Source of the DNA: Bacteroidia bacterium
GTDB lineage: Bacteria > Bacteroidota > Bacteroidia > UKL13-3
NCBI GenBank assembly: GCA_018058135.1
Contig: JAGPCK010000021.1
Coordinates: 10,556-44,219 of the forward strand
DNA length: 33,664 nt
Direction of reading: 5' to 3'
The notes under the pieces are model-generated. The model ran no database searches, was not told where the DNA came from, and saw only the letters and a list, made by a program, of their open reading frames with translations. This document shows, in pieces, positions 15,108-24,683 of this stretch (within the stretch, counting starts at the first letter, position 1; every line of letters begins with the position of its first letter). Both the position numbers and the translations under genes were made by a program.

Positions 15108-18100
15108 CTAATCTCTCCCGGTAAACTTTCTCAGCAACAGCATGACTTCCACAAGTGATGCTGTTTGCGTTATAGTCATAATGAGTGATTTGGTGGTTTG
15201 CTTCATGGCTGCCCTTTTTCCCAACTGTTGAACACCGGTTACAATTTTTCCGAAAACTTCCGATTGGTAATATGACTCCTCACTTACCGGAGGAAAATAA
15301 GCATTGAGTTGTTTGTTTTTAATCACCAGTTTTTCAAAACCCAGTTCATTGCCCAACCATTTTACCCGCATGGCATCAAGCAAGGCGATTACCTGCTGCG
15401 GCAGTCGACCAAACCTGTCAATAAGTTCATCCTGAAATTTCAATAACTCTTCTTCTGTTTTCAGAGAAGCGAGTTGATTGTATAAAACCAGTCGCTCAGC
15501 ATTATTGCGCACATAGGCATCGGGAATAAGAATCTCCATATCGGTTTCCACAATACAATCACGGTTCACTTCTGCCTTTGCTTTTCGCTCCGCCTCCAGC
15601 TCTTCACTGAATACATCACTGAACTCTTCGTACTTTAATTCGTGGATGGCTTCATCCAGAATTTTATGGTACATGTCATATCCTATCTCGGCAATAAAAC
15701 CACTTTGCTCTGCACCCAGCAAATTACCTGAACCACGTATATCCAAATCACGCATGGCCACATTAAATCCACTGCCCAATTCACTGAATTCTTCTATGGC
15801 ACTTAACCGTCTTCTGGAATCATCAGACAGGGTGCTGAGTGGCGGACAGATCAAGTAACAAAATGCTTTTTTATTGGAACGGCCAACTCGGCCTCGCATC
15901 TGGTGCAAATCACTTAAACCGAACATGTGGGCGTTGTTGATGATGATGGTATTGGCATTGGAAATATCCAACCCCGATTCAATGATGGTAGTAGCCACCA
16001 GTACATCGTATTCCCCTTCTATAAAACGCATCATCACATCTTCGAGGTGGTCGCCTTCCATTTGCCCGTGGGCTGTGCATACCCGAATGCCCGGAGAAAG
16101 CGTGCGTAATTTGGTGGCCACTTCCTCAATATCTTTTACCCGATGGTGCACAAAAAATACCTGCCCCCCGCGTTCAACTTCATAGTCAATGGCCTCTTTT
16201 ATTACCTCATCATTGTACACGTGCAACTCGGTTGTAACAGGTTGCCGGTTGGGTGGTGGTGTGGTAATCACGCTCAAGTCACGCGCTCCCATCAACGAAA
16301 AATGGAGTGTTCGTGGTATAGGTGTAGCCGTTAAGGTGAGCGTATCTACATTCACACGCATCTCTTTCAACTTTTCTTTTGCCGCCACACCAAATTTTTG
16401 CTCTTCATCAATAATCACTAAGCCCAGCTCTTTGAACTTAACATCTTTGGCAATGAGTGAGTGCGTACCAATGATGATATCAATTTTACCTTCCTGTAAT
16501 TTCTGTTTAATTTCTTTGTGCTCTTTACTTGATTTAAATCTGTTGATGTAATCAATATTGCAGGGAAACTCGCGCAACCGCTCTTTAAAAGTACGGTAAT
16601 GCTGATTGGCCAAAATAGTGGTAGGTACTAACACCGCAACTTGTTTGCTATCGCACACCGCCTTAAATGCCGCACGAATGGCAATCTCCGTTTTACCAAA
16701 CCCCACATCACCACACACCAGTCTGTCCATTGGATGCGGTGATTCCATGTCTTTCTTAAAATCAGCTGTGGCCTTTACCTGATCGGGTGTATCTTCATAC
16801 ATAAAAGAGGCCTCGAGTTCCGTTTGCATGTAATTGTCGGGGGCAAAGGCAAAACCCGTTTGAGCTTTACGTGAAGCGTACAGTTTTATCAAATCACGCG
16901 CTATGTCTTTTACTTTTTTCTTGGTAGTACGTTTGAGTTTATCCCAGGCATCACTTCCCAGTTTGTTCAGTTTAGGAGGAGTACCGTCTTTACCTACATA
17001 CTTTGATATTTTGTGCAGGGAGTTAATGTGTACATACAACAAGTCCTCGTTTTTGTATACAAGTCGAACGGCTTCCTGCCGCTGACCGTTCACATCAATT
17101 TTTTCCAACCCGGCAAAACGACCAATACCATGATCTATGTGTGTAACAAAATCTCCGGGCTTTAATTCCCTGAGTTCTTTAAGGGTGATGGATTTATTTT
17201 TGGAGTAACGGGTGCGGCTTTTGTATTTGTAGTAACGGTCGAACAACTGGTGCTCGGTGTAGCAGGCCAGTTTCAAATCGCGGTCAATAAACCCTTCACT
17301 CAACCCGTGGTAAACAGGAATAAATTCTACGTCCTTGTCTAAATCATCAAATATGCTGAACAACCTTTCTACCTGACGGCTGCTGTCGCTAAAAATGAGC
17401 GTATGGTATTGTTGCTTGCGGTTGTCTTTGAGGTTATCAATAAGCAACTGAAACTTTTTGTTGAAGGCCGGTTGTGGTGCCTGAACAAATTCAATTTCGT
17501 GTGCAGGTTGTGTAGTAAATCTTTTACCCCATTCAATGCTTGTAAACTGTTGTAAATTTTGTGAGAGCGTATTTTCATCTGCATACAACAGCTGCGGAGA
17601 AAGTATTGCGCCTTCCCCGTTTTTGATATCCTCCGGTAAACCCGCATAGTGTTTCTTTGCTTTCTGAATTCCTTTGCTCATCATTTCCGTAACAAGCTGC
17701 GGTTCTTTCGTCCAGATGATGGTAGCGGGTGGCAGGTAATCAAAAAACGTTTGCATCAAATGTTCCTGTGCGGCTGATTGTACATTGGGCACTATGGAAA
17801 AGTGATCCATGTCTTTTACCGAGAGCTGATCGTTGGGGTCAAAACTGCGGATGGTTTCAATAATTTCTCCATCCAGCACCAGGCGATAAGGCAACTCATT
17901 ACTAAACGAAAACACATCCACTATACCACCACGAATGGAATACTGCCCGGCTTCAAAAACAAAATCGGTGCGGTCAAAACCATGTTCATTCAGAAAGTCG
18001 ACAAAAAAATCGAGGTCAAACCTGTCACCTGTTTTTACATCATAGGTATTGCTGGTCAAACTTTTTTTATCCATCACCTGCTCACACAAAGCCTCGGGAT

Positions 18101-18473
18101 ACGTAACCACCAAATGGTATTGGTGTTGTGTATGGTTAAGTCGGTTGAGTACTTCGGCCCTTTCGAGCACCAGTGAGTTATCTAAAGTTTCGGTTTGGTA
18201 AGAACGTTTAAGTGATGACGGCAGCAATAACACCGTTTTATCTTCGAGAATGTTCTGTAAGTCGGTATAAAAATAGGAGGCTTCTTCCTTATCCGGCAAC
18301 ACCATTAAATGAAAAGGGAAATCGTGTTGAATGACCGAAGCGGCCGTAATACTCCCTGCCGAACCCAATAAACCGTTCAGACGGATGCGCTTCGCTTTTT
18401 GCTGTAACTGCCTCAGCAACTCTTGTTGTTTCGGGCTACCGGCATACAGCGACAAAAATTCCTGAATCTTCAC
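15108..18473 (-). CDS. mfd: Transcription-repair coupling factor Mfd
   Basis: A 1121-aa protein, close to the E. coli length. It removes stalled RNA polymerase and recruits UvrA to the lesion. The N-terminal UvrB-like region runs to about residue 340. The CarD-like RNA-polymerase interaction domain is near 438-495 (LKPGDFVTHIDHGIGRFAGL). The RecG-like translocase has Walker A GDVGFGKT (588-595), DEEQ (689-692), TATPIPRT (715-722) and QMRGRVGRSNK (858-868). A C-terminal TRCF domain follows. The first codon is GTG (18471-18473). The gene is divergent from the DUF3089 gene. No frameshift or missing motif is seen. Confidence 0.98.
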   Translation of the reverse strand: MKIQEFLSLYAGSPKQQELLRQLQQKAKRIRLNGLLGSAGSITAASVIQHDFPFHLMVLPDKEEASYFYTDLQNILEDKTVLLLPSSLKRSYQTETLDNSLVLERAEVLNRLNHTQHQYHLVVTYPEALCEQVMDKKSLTSNTYDVKTGDRFDLDFFVDFLNEHGFDRTDFVFEAGQYSIRGGIVDVFSFSNELPYRLVLDGEIIETIRSFDPNDQLSVKDMDHFSIVPNVQSAAQEHLMQTFFDYLPPATIIWTKEPQLVTEMMSKGIQKAKKHYAGLPEDIKNGEGAILSPQLLYADENTLSQNLQQFTSIEWGKRFTTQPAHEIEFVQAPQPAFNKKFQLLIDNLKDNRKQQYHTLIFSDSSRQVERLFSIFDDLDKDVEFIPVYHGLSEGFIDRDLKLACYTEHQLFDRYYKYKSRTRYSKNKSITLKELRELKPGDFVTHIDHGIGRFAGLEKIDVNGQRQEAVRLVYKNEDLLYVHINSLHKISKYVGKDGTPPKLNKLGSDAWDKLKRTTKKKVKDIARDLIKLYASRKAQTGFAFAPDNYMQTELEASFMYEDTPDQVKATADFKKDMESPHPMDRLVCGDVGFGKTEIAIRAAFKAVCDSKQVAVLVPTTILANQHYRTFKERLREFPCNIDYINRFKSSKEHKEIKQKLQEGKIDIIIGTHSLIAKDVKFKELGLVIIDEEQKFGVAAKEKLKEMRVNVDTLTLTATPIPRTLHFSLMGARDLSVITTPPPNRQPVTTELHVYNDEVIKEAIDYEVERGGQVFFVHHRVKDIEEVATKLRTLSPGIRVCTAHGQMEGDHLEDVMMRFIEGEYDVLVATTIIESGLDISNANTIIINNAHMFGLSDLHQMRGRVGRSNKKAFCYLICPPLSTLSDDSRRRLSAIEEFSELGSGFNVAMRDLDIRGSGNLLGAEQSGFIAEIGYDMYHKILDEAIHELKYEEFSDVFSEELEAERKAKAEVNRDCIVETDMEILIPDAYVRNNAERLVLYNQLASLKTEEELLKFQDELIDRFGRLPQQVIALLDAMRVKWLGNELGFEKLVIKNKQLNAYFPPVSEESYYQSEVFGKIVTGVQQLGKRAAMKQTTKSLIMTITQTASLVEVMLLLRKFTGRD

Positions 18474-18491
18474 TTGCCCGAATTAAGGGTG

Positions 18492-18499
18492 CGAAGGTA
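18492..18499 (-). promoter_or_regulatory. -7 element of mfd
   Basis: On the minus strand the sequence reads TACCTTCG, one base off TAnnTTTG, 18 bases before the GTG start. A TTG lies upstream, but at 25 bp, longer than usual. Confidence 0.45.
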
Positions 18500-18552
18500 C
18501 GGAAATTATCTTTCCTGAAAATGGCAACAGTTACTTCATTTGCAGGTAACCG

Positions 18553-18579
18553 TTGCCACTTTAATTTTTCTTACATTTG
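18553..18579 (+). promoter_or_regulatory. Promoter of the DUF3089 gene
   Basis: TTG (18553-18555), a 16-bp spacer and TACATTTG (18572-18579), a full match to the Bacteroidota -7 consensus, lie 15 bases before the ATG at 18595. Confidence 0.7.
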
Positions 18580-18594
18580 AACATCTGGTAATTT

Positions 18595-19584
18595 ATGCTC
18601 AACAAAATTCTAACCCTTTGCATGTTGGTTTTCGGGCTTACTTCACAAGCCCAACGTGCTCCCGATTTCAGCAACCTGCACGACTGGGCCGCCCACCCTT
18701 GGAAAAAAGATTTAGCTGACAGCGTTCATGCCACATTTAAAGAGGAACAACGCGACAGCAGTGTAGATGTTTTCTTTATACATCCTACTTCTTATACACA
18801 CAACTTAAGAACAAAAGTATGGAACGGAAATCTGGATGATGAAGAATTAAATGCTGCTACCGACAAAGGTTCCATACTCAACCAGGCTTCAGTGTTCAAT
18901 GCGCAGGCACGGGTGTTTGCACCCCGCTACCGTCAGGCACACCTGAAAGCTTTTTTTCTCAGCAAAAATCCGAAAAGCAAAGAGGCACTAGATTTCGCTT
19001 ATGCTGATGTGAAAGCGGCATTTGAATTTTACCTGAAACACTACAACAATGGCAGGCCCATTATTATTGCTACCCACAGTCAGGGCACGCACCATGGCGT
19101 ACGTTTAATGCAGGAATTTTTCGATGGTAAACCCTTGCAAAAACAATTGGTATGTGCCTACCTGGTGGGGTGGACCGTAATGAAAAATGACTTTAAAAAC
19201 ATTGCGCTGGGTACATCCCCTGAACAAACCGGCTGTTACGTAACCTGGCGCTCGTTTAAACACGGGCATGTAGATAAATTCTCTAAAGCTGCCGGAGAAA
19301 ATGTGATCACCTGTTCCAACCCCATAAGCTGGGACACATCCACCACGCTAACACCAAGGTCGCAACATATAGGGGCCATGAAAGCAAATCTGGAAGCGTT
19401 TTTACCACAACTGGCTGAAGTGGAAGTGAACGGAACATACGGTTTACTGTGGGTGAAATTAACCGACCATGAAATGGGCAACAACCACCGGTTAAAAAAT
19501 TACCACGTGGGTGACTACAATCTGTTTTATGCTGATGTGAGAAAAAATGTGGCACAACGCATCAAAGCGTTTCAGCGGAAATAA
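18595..19584 (+). CDS. DUF3089 family alpha/beta hydrolase-like protein
   Basis: A 329-aa protein with an N-terminal signal peptide (MLNKILTLCMLVFGLTSQAQ). The DUF3089 hallmarks are present: VDVFFIHPTSYT (~57-68), FAPRYRQAHLKAFF (~108-121) and the nucleophile elbow ATHSQGTHH with Ser162. The fold is alpha/beta hydrolase, and a lipase or esterase role is often suggested, but the substrate is unknown. The mature protein should be periplasmic or on the outer membrane; it has no lipobox. Its TAA stop abuts the TAA of the convergent AI-2E family gene with no base between. Confidence 0.9.
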   Translation: MLNKILTLCMLVFGLTSQAQRAPDFSNLHDWAAHPWKKDLADSVHATFKEEQRDSSVDVFFIHPTSYTHNLRTKVWNGNLDDEELNAATDKGSILNQASVFNAQARVFAPRYRQAHLKAFFLSKNPKSKEALDFAYADVKAAFEFYLKHYNNGRPIIIATHSQGTHHGVRLMQEFFDGKPLQKQLVCAYLVGWTVMKNDFKNIALGTSPEQTGCYVTWRSFKHGHVDKFSKAAGENVITCSNPISWDTSTTLTPRSQHIGAMKANLEAFLPQLAEVEVNGTYGLLWVKLTDHEMGNNHRLKNYHVGDYNLFYADVRKNVAQRIKAFQRK

Positions 19585-20610
19585 TTAGTCTTTCGCCTCT
19601 TCTTCCCAAAATTCACTTCGGTATACTTTCACCAATATCACAAAATACGAGATAAGCAACGGACCGAAAATTAAACCCGGCAGTCCAAAAAGTGTTAAGC
19701 CTGCTACTACACCCAAAACTGTAATTACCGGATGCACATCGGCAAAATGTTTTTGCAACAACAAACGAACCAGGTTATCAATATTCGAAATGACCAAAGC
19801 CCCGAAACCCAGTATTACCCAACCCTGCCAGGGCTCTCCTATAATGAGCATCACCACGCCTGCAGGAATCCAAATGATGGCTGTACCCACAACAGGAATA
19901 ATGGAGAAAAACCCGGTGATAACGGCCCAGAAAAAAGGTTGTTCCAATCCGCACAAACGGTAACAGAGGCCTGCTGCTGTTCCCTGCACCACAATAAGTA
20001 TGGGTATGATAATGGCGTTGGAATATGTTTGCGATTTAAGTTCTTCAATAAACAACGAGGTATCTTTTCGTTGATCAAACGGACTGTACATTCTTACTGC
20101 TGCCACCAGTGAGGCTGAGTGTATAAGCATATAGTAGAGTACAAAGTACATGATGCCCAGCAAACCAACAATGTTGAGTGTTTGATTTACTGCTACACTG
20201 GTCCAGTTGAGTACGGAGGTTTTTACCTGTTCAATATTTTTTTCTGAAAATAGTTCTAATCCGATTTTCTCCTTGCTGAATGCCTCTACCTGGTGCATGT
20301 AATCAATGAGGGAAGTAGGGTCGGAAACAAAAACCTGTGCCTCCTGAAACAACAGGTAACTCACGGCACCCATGGGCAGTAAAAAAACCAGAAACGAGAG
20401 CAGCAGTATAAGCAACACACTCAACCGCTTGTTCCACCTGTATTTTATCGTGAGCTTCTCATGAAAGGGCTTAAACAACACATAAAACATAATTGCTCCG
20501 AGAATGGAGGGAATAAACGGATGTAGCGCGTAAATAATCACCACACCCACCACCAACATGGCCAGTAATACTCCGTTTCGTTTAAGAATTTCTCTTTCGT
20601 TGAATTGCAT
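19585..20610 (-). CDS. AI-2E family transporter (PerM/YdiK-like permease)
   Basis: A 341-aa membrane protein of the PF01594 type. An N-terminal pair of helices (LLAMLVVGVVIIYALHPFIP, then ILGAIMFYVLFKPFHEKL) precedes a third helix and an extracytoplasmic loop. The C-terminal helices carry GFFSIIPVVGTAIIWIPAGV and GLPGLIFGPLLISYFVILVK, the family's signature. Members have been reported to export autoinducer-2 or act as ion antiporters; substrate cannot be inferred here. It is converged upon by the DUF3089 gene and is divergent from the 36-aa gene. Confidence 0.93.
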   Translation of the reverse strand: MQFNEREILKRNGVLLAMLVVGVVIIYALHPFIPSILGAIMFYVLFKPFHEKLTIKYRWNKRLSVLLILLLSFLVFLLPMGAVSYLLFQEAQVFVSDPTSLIDYMHQVEAFSKEKIGLELFSEKNIEQVKTSVLNWTSVAVNQTLNIVGLLGIMYFVLYYMLIHSASLVAAVRMYSPFDQRKDTSLFIEELKSQTYSNAIIIPILIVVQGTAAGLCYRLCGLEQPFFWAVITGFFSIIPVVGTAIIWIPAGVVMLIIGEPWQGWVILGFGALVISNIDNLVRLLLQKHFADVHPVITVLGVVAGLTLFGLPGLIFGPLLISYFVILVKVYRSEFWEEEAKD

Positions 20611-20612
20611 AA

Positions 20613-20644
20613 TTGCTAAAGTTCAAATCTACCTTTTATCTTTG
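20613..20644 (+). promoter_or_regulatory. Promoter of the 36-aa membrane protein
   Basis: TTG (20613-20615), a 21-bp spacer and TATCTTTG (20637-20644, full -7 match). The ATG at 20663 follows after 18 bases. The promoter starts two bases after the start codon of the divergent AI-2E gene. Confidence 0.65.
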
Positions 20645-20662
20645 AAGAATAAAATTCCATCT

Positions 20663-20773
20663 ATGCGTATTCAACGTTCGCACCTTATTACCGCCCTACT
20701 GGCTTTTGCAGCCGGATTACTTTTGGGCAATCCTAAAAACAGGCAAAAGCTCAAAGAGTGGTTTAAGGGATAA
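20663..20773 (+). CDS. 36-aa single-helix membrane miniprotein
   Basis: The sequence encodes MRIQRSHLITALLAFAAGLL followed by LGNPKNRQKLKEWFKG. A basic N-terminus, one hydrophobic helix (~8-22) with a small-residue face (AFAAG), and a basic tail KNRQKLKEWFKG resemble the anchors of YtxH-like proteins. The start is set by a well-placed promoter 18 bases upstream; the longer frame from 20558 would overlap the divergent gene. The function is unknown; it may be a small membrane-associated regulator. Confidence 0.6.
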   Translation: MRIQRSHLITALLAFAAGLLLGNPKNRQKLKEWFKG

Positions 20774-21096
20774 CTGGTTCTTCTTGCTAACGGGCTTTCC
20801 TGTTTCATTTTGTTTATGTGTTTCATGAAATGAAGAACTTCGCAATTTATATGTAAAAACCGACTCTGCCTTTATTTTATGCAATCAGGCTGTAAGGTAA
20901 ACTACTCTATGAATCCTATTTGCTTAAAGAAGAAAAACACATAGAAACATAGCCACATAGGAATTCAATAGCAAAAAATCTATGTGCCTATGTGTTTATA
21001 CTTAGGGTTTAACACGAACCCATAAATAACAAATGGAAGATGAACAGAGCATTTACTAATTTTTAAACTGATAGCTCAACTCGCATAAAGGATTAA
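20774..21096. other. Intergenic region without a gene
   Basis: These 323 bases lie between the 36-aa gene and the stop of the LolE/FtsX-like gene. I see no open frame with coding character. The only structure is the cacatag inverted repeat at 20935-20998. Confidence 0.7.
20935..20998. repeat. Imperfect inverted repeat of cacatag units
   Basis: The left arm holds acacatag, aaacatag and ccacatag in tandem (20936-20960). The right arm holds ctatgtg and cctatgtgttta (20980-20998). The outer pair AAACACATAG/CTATGTGTTT is perfect. This type of cacatag/ctatgtg hairpin recurs in Bacteroidota intergenic regions; its function is not established. It may end the minus-strand rbfA-permease transcript or be a non-autonomous repeat. 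Confidence 0.6.
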
Positions 21097-22311
21097 TTAC
21101 TTCAACAGTCTGGTGGCTTTGGCCGCGGGGTAATACGAGGTAATGAACCCGATAACGGCACTGGTCAGTAACACCACAACAAAATCAAGCGGTTTCATTT
21201 GAACCGGATAGGCGTTTACAACAGCCGTGTTACTTCCGCCAATAGTAACGAAACCGTAGGTTTGCTGCAACCAGCAAAAAACAAAACCCAGGGTTATACC
21301 CAAAACGGAACCGGTTAGTGTAACCAGTAACCCCTCACTTAAAAATATGCGTTGAATAAGCCGGTCATCTGCACCCAGCGAACGCAACACTTCCATATCA
21401 GCTTTCTTTTCTATCACCAGCATGTACAGTGAACCCGTAACGTTAAAGGCTGCTATGAGTAATATAAACGTTAGAATGAGGTACACGGCCAGCTTCTCTG
21501 ATTTCATAATGCGGTACAATACTTCATTCTGCTCGTAGCGGTTTTTTACATAGTAGTTTTCGCCCATCAATTCTTTTACCTGTTGCTGCACTTTATTCAA
21601 ATCTGCTTCGGGGTGCACACTCATCTCTATCGCACTGGCCTGTGTAGGATAATCGAGCACCTCACGTGCAAAGCGCAAGGGCACAAAAACATATTTATCA
21701 TCAATACTTTCTTCCACCGCGAAAATACCTCCCGGTTGAATGTTGCTCCGGTTAAAGGCTTTATCGGGTTGCAACTGCGGGTTGGCTCCGCGCTTGGGCA
21801 CATACACCTGCAGGTGCTCAAATTCGCTGTGCGGATTGAGTGAAAGTTTATACGCCACTCCTCCACCGGCAATGGCATAATCAATTTCCCCTATCTCCAG
21901 AAACGGAGAACCCTGCACCACCAAACTATCCATACCCGATACTTCCAGGTATTTTTCATCCACCCCTTTTAACGTAGCAATGCTTTGTTTGCTCTCGTAT
22001 TTAAGCAGCACATTTTCTTCCAGCACTTCTCCGGTAAAAATAACATTCTCCATGCTGCGCAATTTTTTCAACTCAGCCGCACCGACTTCAAACACTTTTC
22101 CTTTTTTAGCGGTAATGCGCAGGTCGGGGTAAAACGAATGGTACAGGGAATCTACCAGCACTTCAAAACCGTTGAAGGCTGAAAGTACAATAATGAGCGC
22201 CATGGACCCGATGGTGAACCCGGCTACCGAAATAGACGTGATGATGTTACTCGCATTCCGTTTTTTTCGTGTGAAAAAATACCGTTTCGCTATGTAAAGA
22301 CTAAGGTTCAT
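21097..22311 (-). CDS. LolC/LolE-like FtsX-family ABC permease
   Basis: A 404-aa permease starting MNLSLYIAKRYFFTRKKRN. It has the classic N-terminal motif ITSISVAGFTIGSMALIIVL (helix 1), a periplasmic MacB-type domain (~45-270), then three helices: LILTFILLIAAFNVTGSLYM, EGLLVTLTGSVLGITLGFVF and a last one near 375-395. This is the topology of LolC/LolE lipoprotein-release permeases. The ATPase partner is not adjacent. It lies 66 bp downstream of rbfA on the same strand, an arrangement I recall from other Bacteroidota. The gap holds a perfect palindrome GGCACTTGTGCC (22350-22361). Confidence 0.9.
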   Translation of the reverse strand: MNLSLYIAKRYFFTRKKRNASNIITSISVAGFTIGSMALIIVLSAFNGFEVLVDSLYHSFYPDLRITAKKGKVFEVGAAELKKLRSMENVIFTGEVLEENVLLKYESKQSIATLKGVDEKYLEVSGMDSLVVQGSPFLEIGEIDYAIAGGGVAYKLSLNPHSEFEHLQVYVPKRGANPQLQPDKAFNRSNIQPGGIFAVEESIDDKYVFVPLRFAREVLDYPTQASAIEMSVHPEADLNKVQQQVKELMGENYYVKNRYEQNEVLYRIMKSEKLAVYLILTFILLIAAFNVTGSLYMLVIEKKADMEVLRSLGADDRLIQRIFLSEGLLVTLTGSVLGITLGFVFCWLQQTYGFVTIGGSNTAVVNAYPVQMKPLDFVVVLLTSAVIGFITSYYPAAKATRLLK

Positions 22312-22377
22312 GCTGTAACTGAAAACCGAGAAATTTTTTGCCCAAGGTTGGCACTTGTGCCGGCCCTTTGCAAAACG

Positions 22378-22737
22378 TTATTCATTATCCTTTTTGTTGA
22401 TGCGCTTAAACACCTCCTCCATGTGCTGCACATAATCGAGGCTATCGTCCAGAATGAAATTGAGCTCGGGTACTTTGCGGGCCTGGTTGCGCATACGACT
22501 AGCCAACTCATGCCGAATGGTTTTTTTGTGCAATTGTACCAAGCCAAAAAGTGTCTCCTGATTTTTACCGTTCAAAAAACTCAGCAATATTTTGGCATAA
22601 CCCAAATCGGGCGACACCTCTACATGACTGATGGTAATGAAGGCTCCCTCAAACAAAGAAGAACTCTTTTCCTGAAAGATGGATGCCAACTCCTTCTGAA
22701 TGATTTTGGCATATTTTTCCTGACGTATACTGGCCAT
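22378..22737 (-). CDS. rbfA: Ribosome-binding factor A
   Basis: A 119-aa protein (MASIRQEKYAKIIQKELASI...). It aids maturation of the 30S subunit by acting on the 5' end of 16S rRNA. The KH-like fold signatures are seen: GAFITISHVEVSPDLGYAKI and VPELNFILDDSLDYVQHMEE. I chose the ATG at 22737; a TTG three codons upstream is less likely. A GATATTTG element (minus strand, 22744-22751) lies six bases before the ATG. The gene is divergent from the ABC exporter. Confidence 0.95.
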   Translation of the reverse strand: MASIRQEKYAKIIQKELASIFQEKSSSLFEGAFITISHVEVSPDLGYAKILLSFLNGKNQETLFGLVQLHKKTIRHELASRMRNQARKVPELNFILDDSLDYVQHMEEVFKRINKKDNE

Positions 22738-22836
22738 AATGGGCAAATATCTGCAAAAAGCGTGTACTTACCGAAAACGAAATGATTTTGGCAGCAAAAC
22801 CGCAGCCTCGCACATAGGCCACACGTGCTAATTTAC

Positions 22837-22844
22837 TATATTTG
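22837..22844 (+). promoter_or_regulatory. -7 element of the ABC exporter
   Basis: TATATTTG is a full match to TAnnTTTG and ends six bases before the ATG at 22851. I see no convincing -33 element. The short distance implies a leaderless or very short-leader transcript. Confidence 0.55.
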
Positions 22845-22850
22845 CCCGCA

Positions 22851-24677
22851 ATGAATAAGTTTTTCAAACTTTTGCGCTACGTAAAGCCCTACAAGTCGAA
22901 GGCATTTTTTAATGTGCTCTTTAACCTGTTGTCAATTGTAGCCGGCCTGTTTTCGTTCACTTTGGTTATCCCTTTTCTGGGACTCATATTCAAACCTGAT
23001 CAACTGGTTACCGCACCTCCTGCTGATGATTTAAGTTTCAGCTCCCTCAAAAATCAGTTTTCGTATTACCTGAGCCAAATGGTAATTGAAAACGGACCTT
23101 CACAGGCTTTGCTTTTTGTGTGTATGTTGATTGTGATTATGGTGTCGCTCAAAAACCTGTTCCGTTACCTGGCACTCTATTTTATGGTGCCGTTGCGCAC
23201 CTTGGCCATACGCGACATTCGCAGAGATTTGTACGATAAAATTCTTCGCCTGCCACTCTCCTATTTTTCTGATGAACGTAAAGGCGATTTAATTACCCGC
23301 ATGAGCAGTGATGTGCAGGAAATTGAAGTTTCCATTATGAGTTCGCTGGAAGCTATTTTTAAAGAACCGCTTACCATAGTGGTGTATCTGGGTGCGTTAA
23401 TTTACATGAGCCCGCAACTAACCTTGTTTGTACTGGTTTCCCTGCCGCTTACTGCGTTTGTCATTGCCCGTGTGGCCAAAACCCTGCGCAAACAAAGCAC
23501 CCTCAACCAATCCAAACTGGGTGAGATGATCAGCATGTTTGAAGAAACACTCTCGGGTATGCGCATTATCAAAGCCTTTACTGCCGAAGATAATTTTAAC
23601 AAAAAATTTAACACGGAAAACGATACACTCGCCCGCATCAGTATATGGGTAAACCGCAGGCGCGATGCCTCTTCACCGCTTTCTGAATCCATGAGCGTGG
23701 TGGTGCTGGTGTTGATTCTATGGTTTGGCGGACAAATGGTACTGGCCAATGACGGTTCCTTAGATGCTGAAGTGTTTATTGGTTACATCGCCATCTTCTC
23801 TCAGGTAATCACTCCGGCCAAGGGATTCTCTACGGCCTTTTACAACGTGCAAAAGGGTGCTGCCTCGGCTGACCGTATTGATGAGATTATGCAAAGCCCC
23901 GAGCGCATTACCGACTCCCCTAATGCAGCTGTTGATGTAAAATTTGAACAGCACATTGAATTCAGAAACGTCTCTTTTGCCTATGAAAAAGAAAAGGTAC
24001 TGGATGGCATTAACCTCACCATTAAAAAGGGCACAACGGTAGCACTGGTAGGCCCTTCAGGCAGTGGTAAATCAACACTGGCTGATTTAGTACCGCGTTT
24101 TTATGATGCTACCGAAGGAGAAATTTTACTGGATAGTGTACCCATCAAAAAATATAAAATATCCGAACTACGCAAGCTGATGGGCATTGTAACGCAAGAG
24201 GCCATTTTGTTTAACGACAGCATTTACAACAACATCGCTTTTGGTGTACACCACATCCCCATGGAGCAGGTGGAAAAAGCAGCACGGGTAGCCAACGCAC
24301 ATGAGTTTATTCTGGAGCAGGACAAACAGTACATCACCAACATAGGCGACCGCGGCAATAAACTGAGTGGCGGCCAACGGCAGCGTTTAAGTATTGCCCG
24401 CGCGGTATTGCGCAACCCCGAGATTCTTATTCTGGATGAGGCCACCTCAGCACTGGATACTACCTCAGAGCGTTTGGTACAAGAGGCCCTGAGCAATGTA
24501 ATGAAAGGACGCACCTCAATTGTAATTGCCCACCGCTTAAGCACCATACAAAATGCCGACATGATAGTGGTAATTGACAAAGGTAAAATTGTGCAACAAG
24601 GCACCCACAGCGAACTCATTAACCAACCCGGCCTGTACAAAGAACTGAACGAGATGCAGAAGTTACTGGAGGGGTAA
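22851..24677 (+). CDS. ABC exporter, MsbA-like (fused permease and ATPase)
   Basis: A 608-aa half-transporter starting MNKFFKLLRYVKPYKSKAFF; a TTG three codons upstream falls inside the -7 element. The membrane domain (residues ~15-330) shows six helices with the cytoplasmic coupling segment LPLSYFSDERKGDLITRMSS. The ATPase has Walker A GPSGSGKST (401-409), Q-loop VTQEAILF, signature LSGGQRQR (505-512), Walker B ILILDEATSALD (525-536) and His561 (IAHRLST). Such proteins work as homodimers and flip lipid A core or other lipids or drugs. In this phylum the single MsbA-like gene often serves lipid A, but this is inference. Confidence 0.93.
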   Translation: MNKFFKLLRYVKPYKSKAFFNVLFNLLSIVAGLFSFTLVIPFLGLIFKPDQLVTAPPADDLSFSSLKNQFSYYLSQMVIENGPSQALLFVCMLIVIMVSLKNLFRYLALYFMVPLRTLAIRDIRRDLYDKILRLPLSYFSDERKGDLITRMSSDVQEIEVSIMSSLEAIFKEPLTIVVYLGALIYMSPQLTLFVLVSLPLTAFVIARVAKTLRKQSTLNQSKLGEMISMFEETLSGMRIIKAFTAEDNFNKKFNTENDTLARISIWVNRRRDASSPLSESMSVVVLVLILWFGGQMVLANDGSLDAEVFIGYIAIFSQVITPAKGFSTAFYNVQKGAASADRIDEIMQSPERITDSPNAAVDVKFEQHIEFRNVSFAYEKEKVLDGINLTIKKGTTVALVGPSGSGKSTLADLVPRFYDATEGEILLDSVPIKKYKISELRKLMGIVTQEAILFNDSIYNNIAFGVHHIPMEQVEKAARVANAHEFILEQDKQYITNIGDRGNKLSGGQRQRLSIARAVLRNPEILILDEATSALDTTSERLVQEALSNVMKGRTSIVIAHRLSTIQNADMIVVIDKGKIVQQGTHSELINQPGLYKELNEMQKLLEG

Positions 24678-24683
24678 ACCTTA

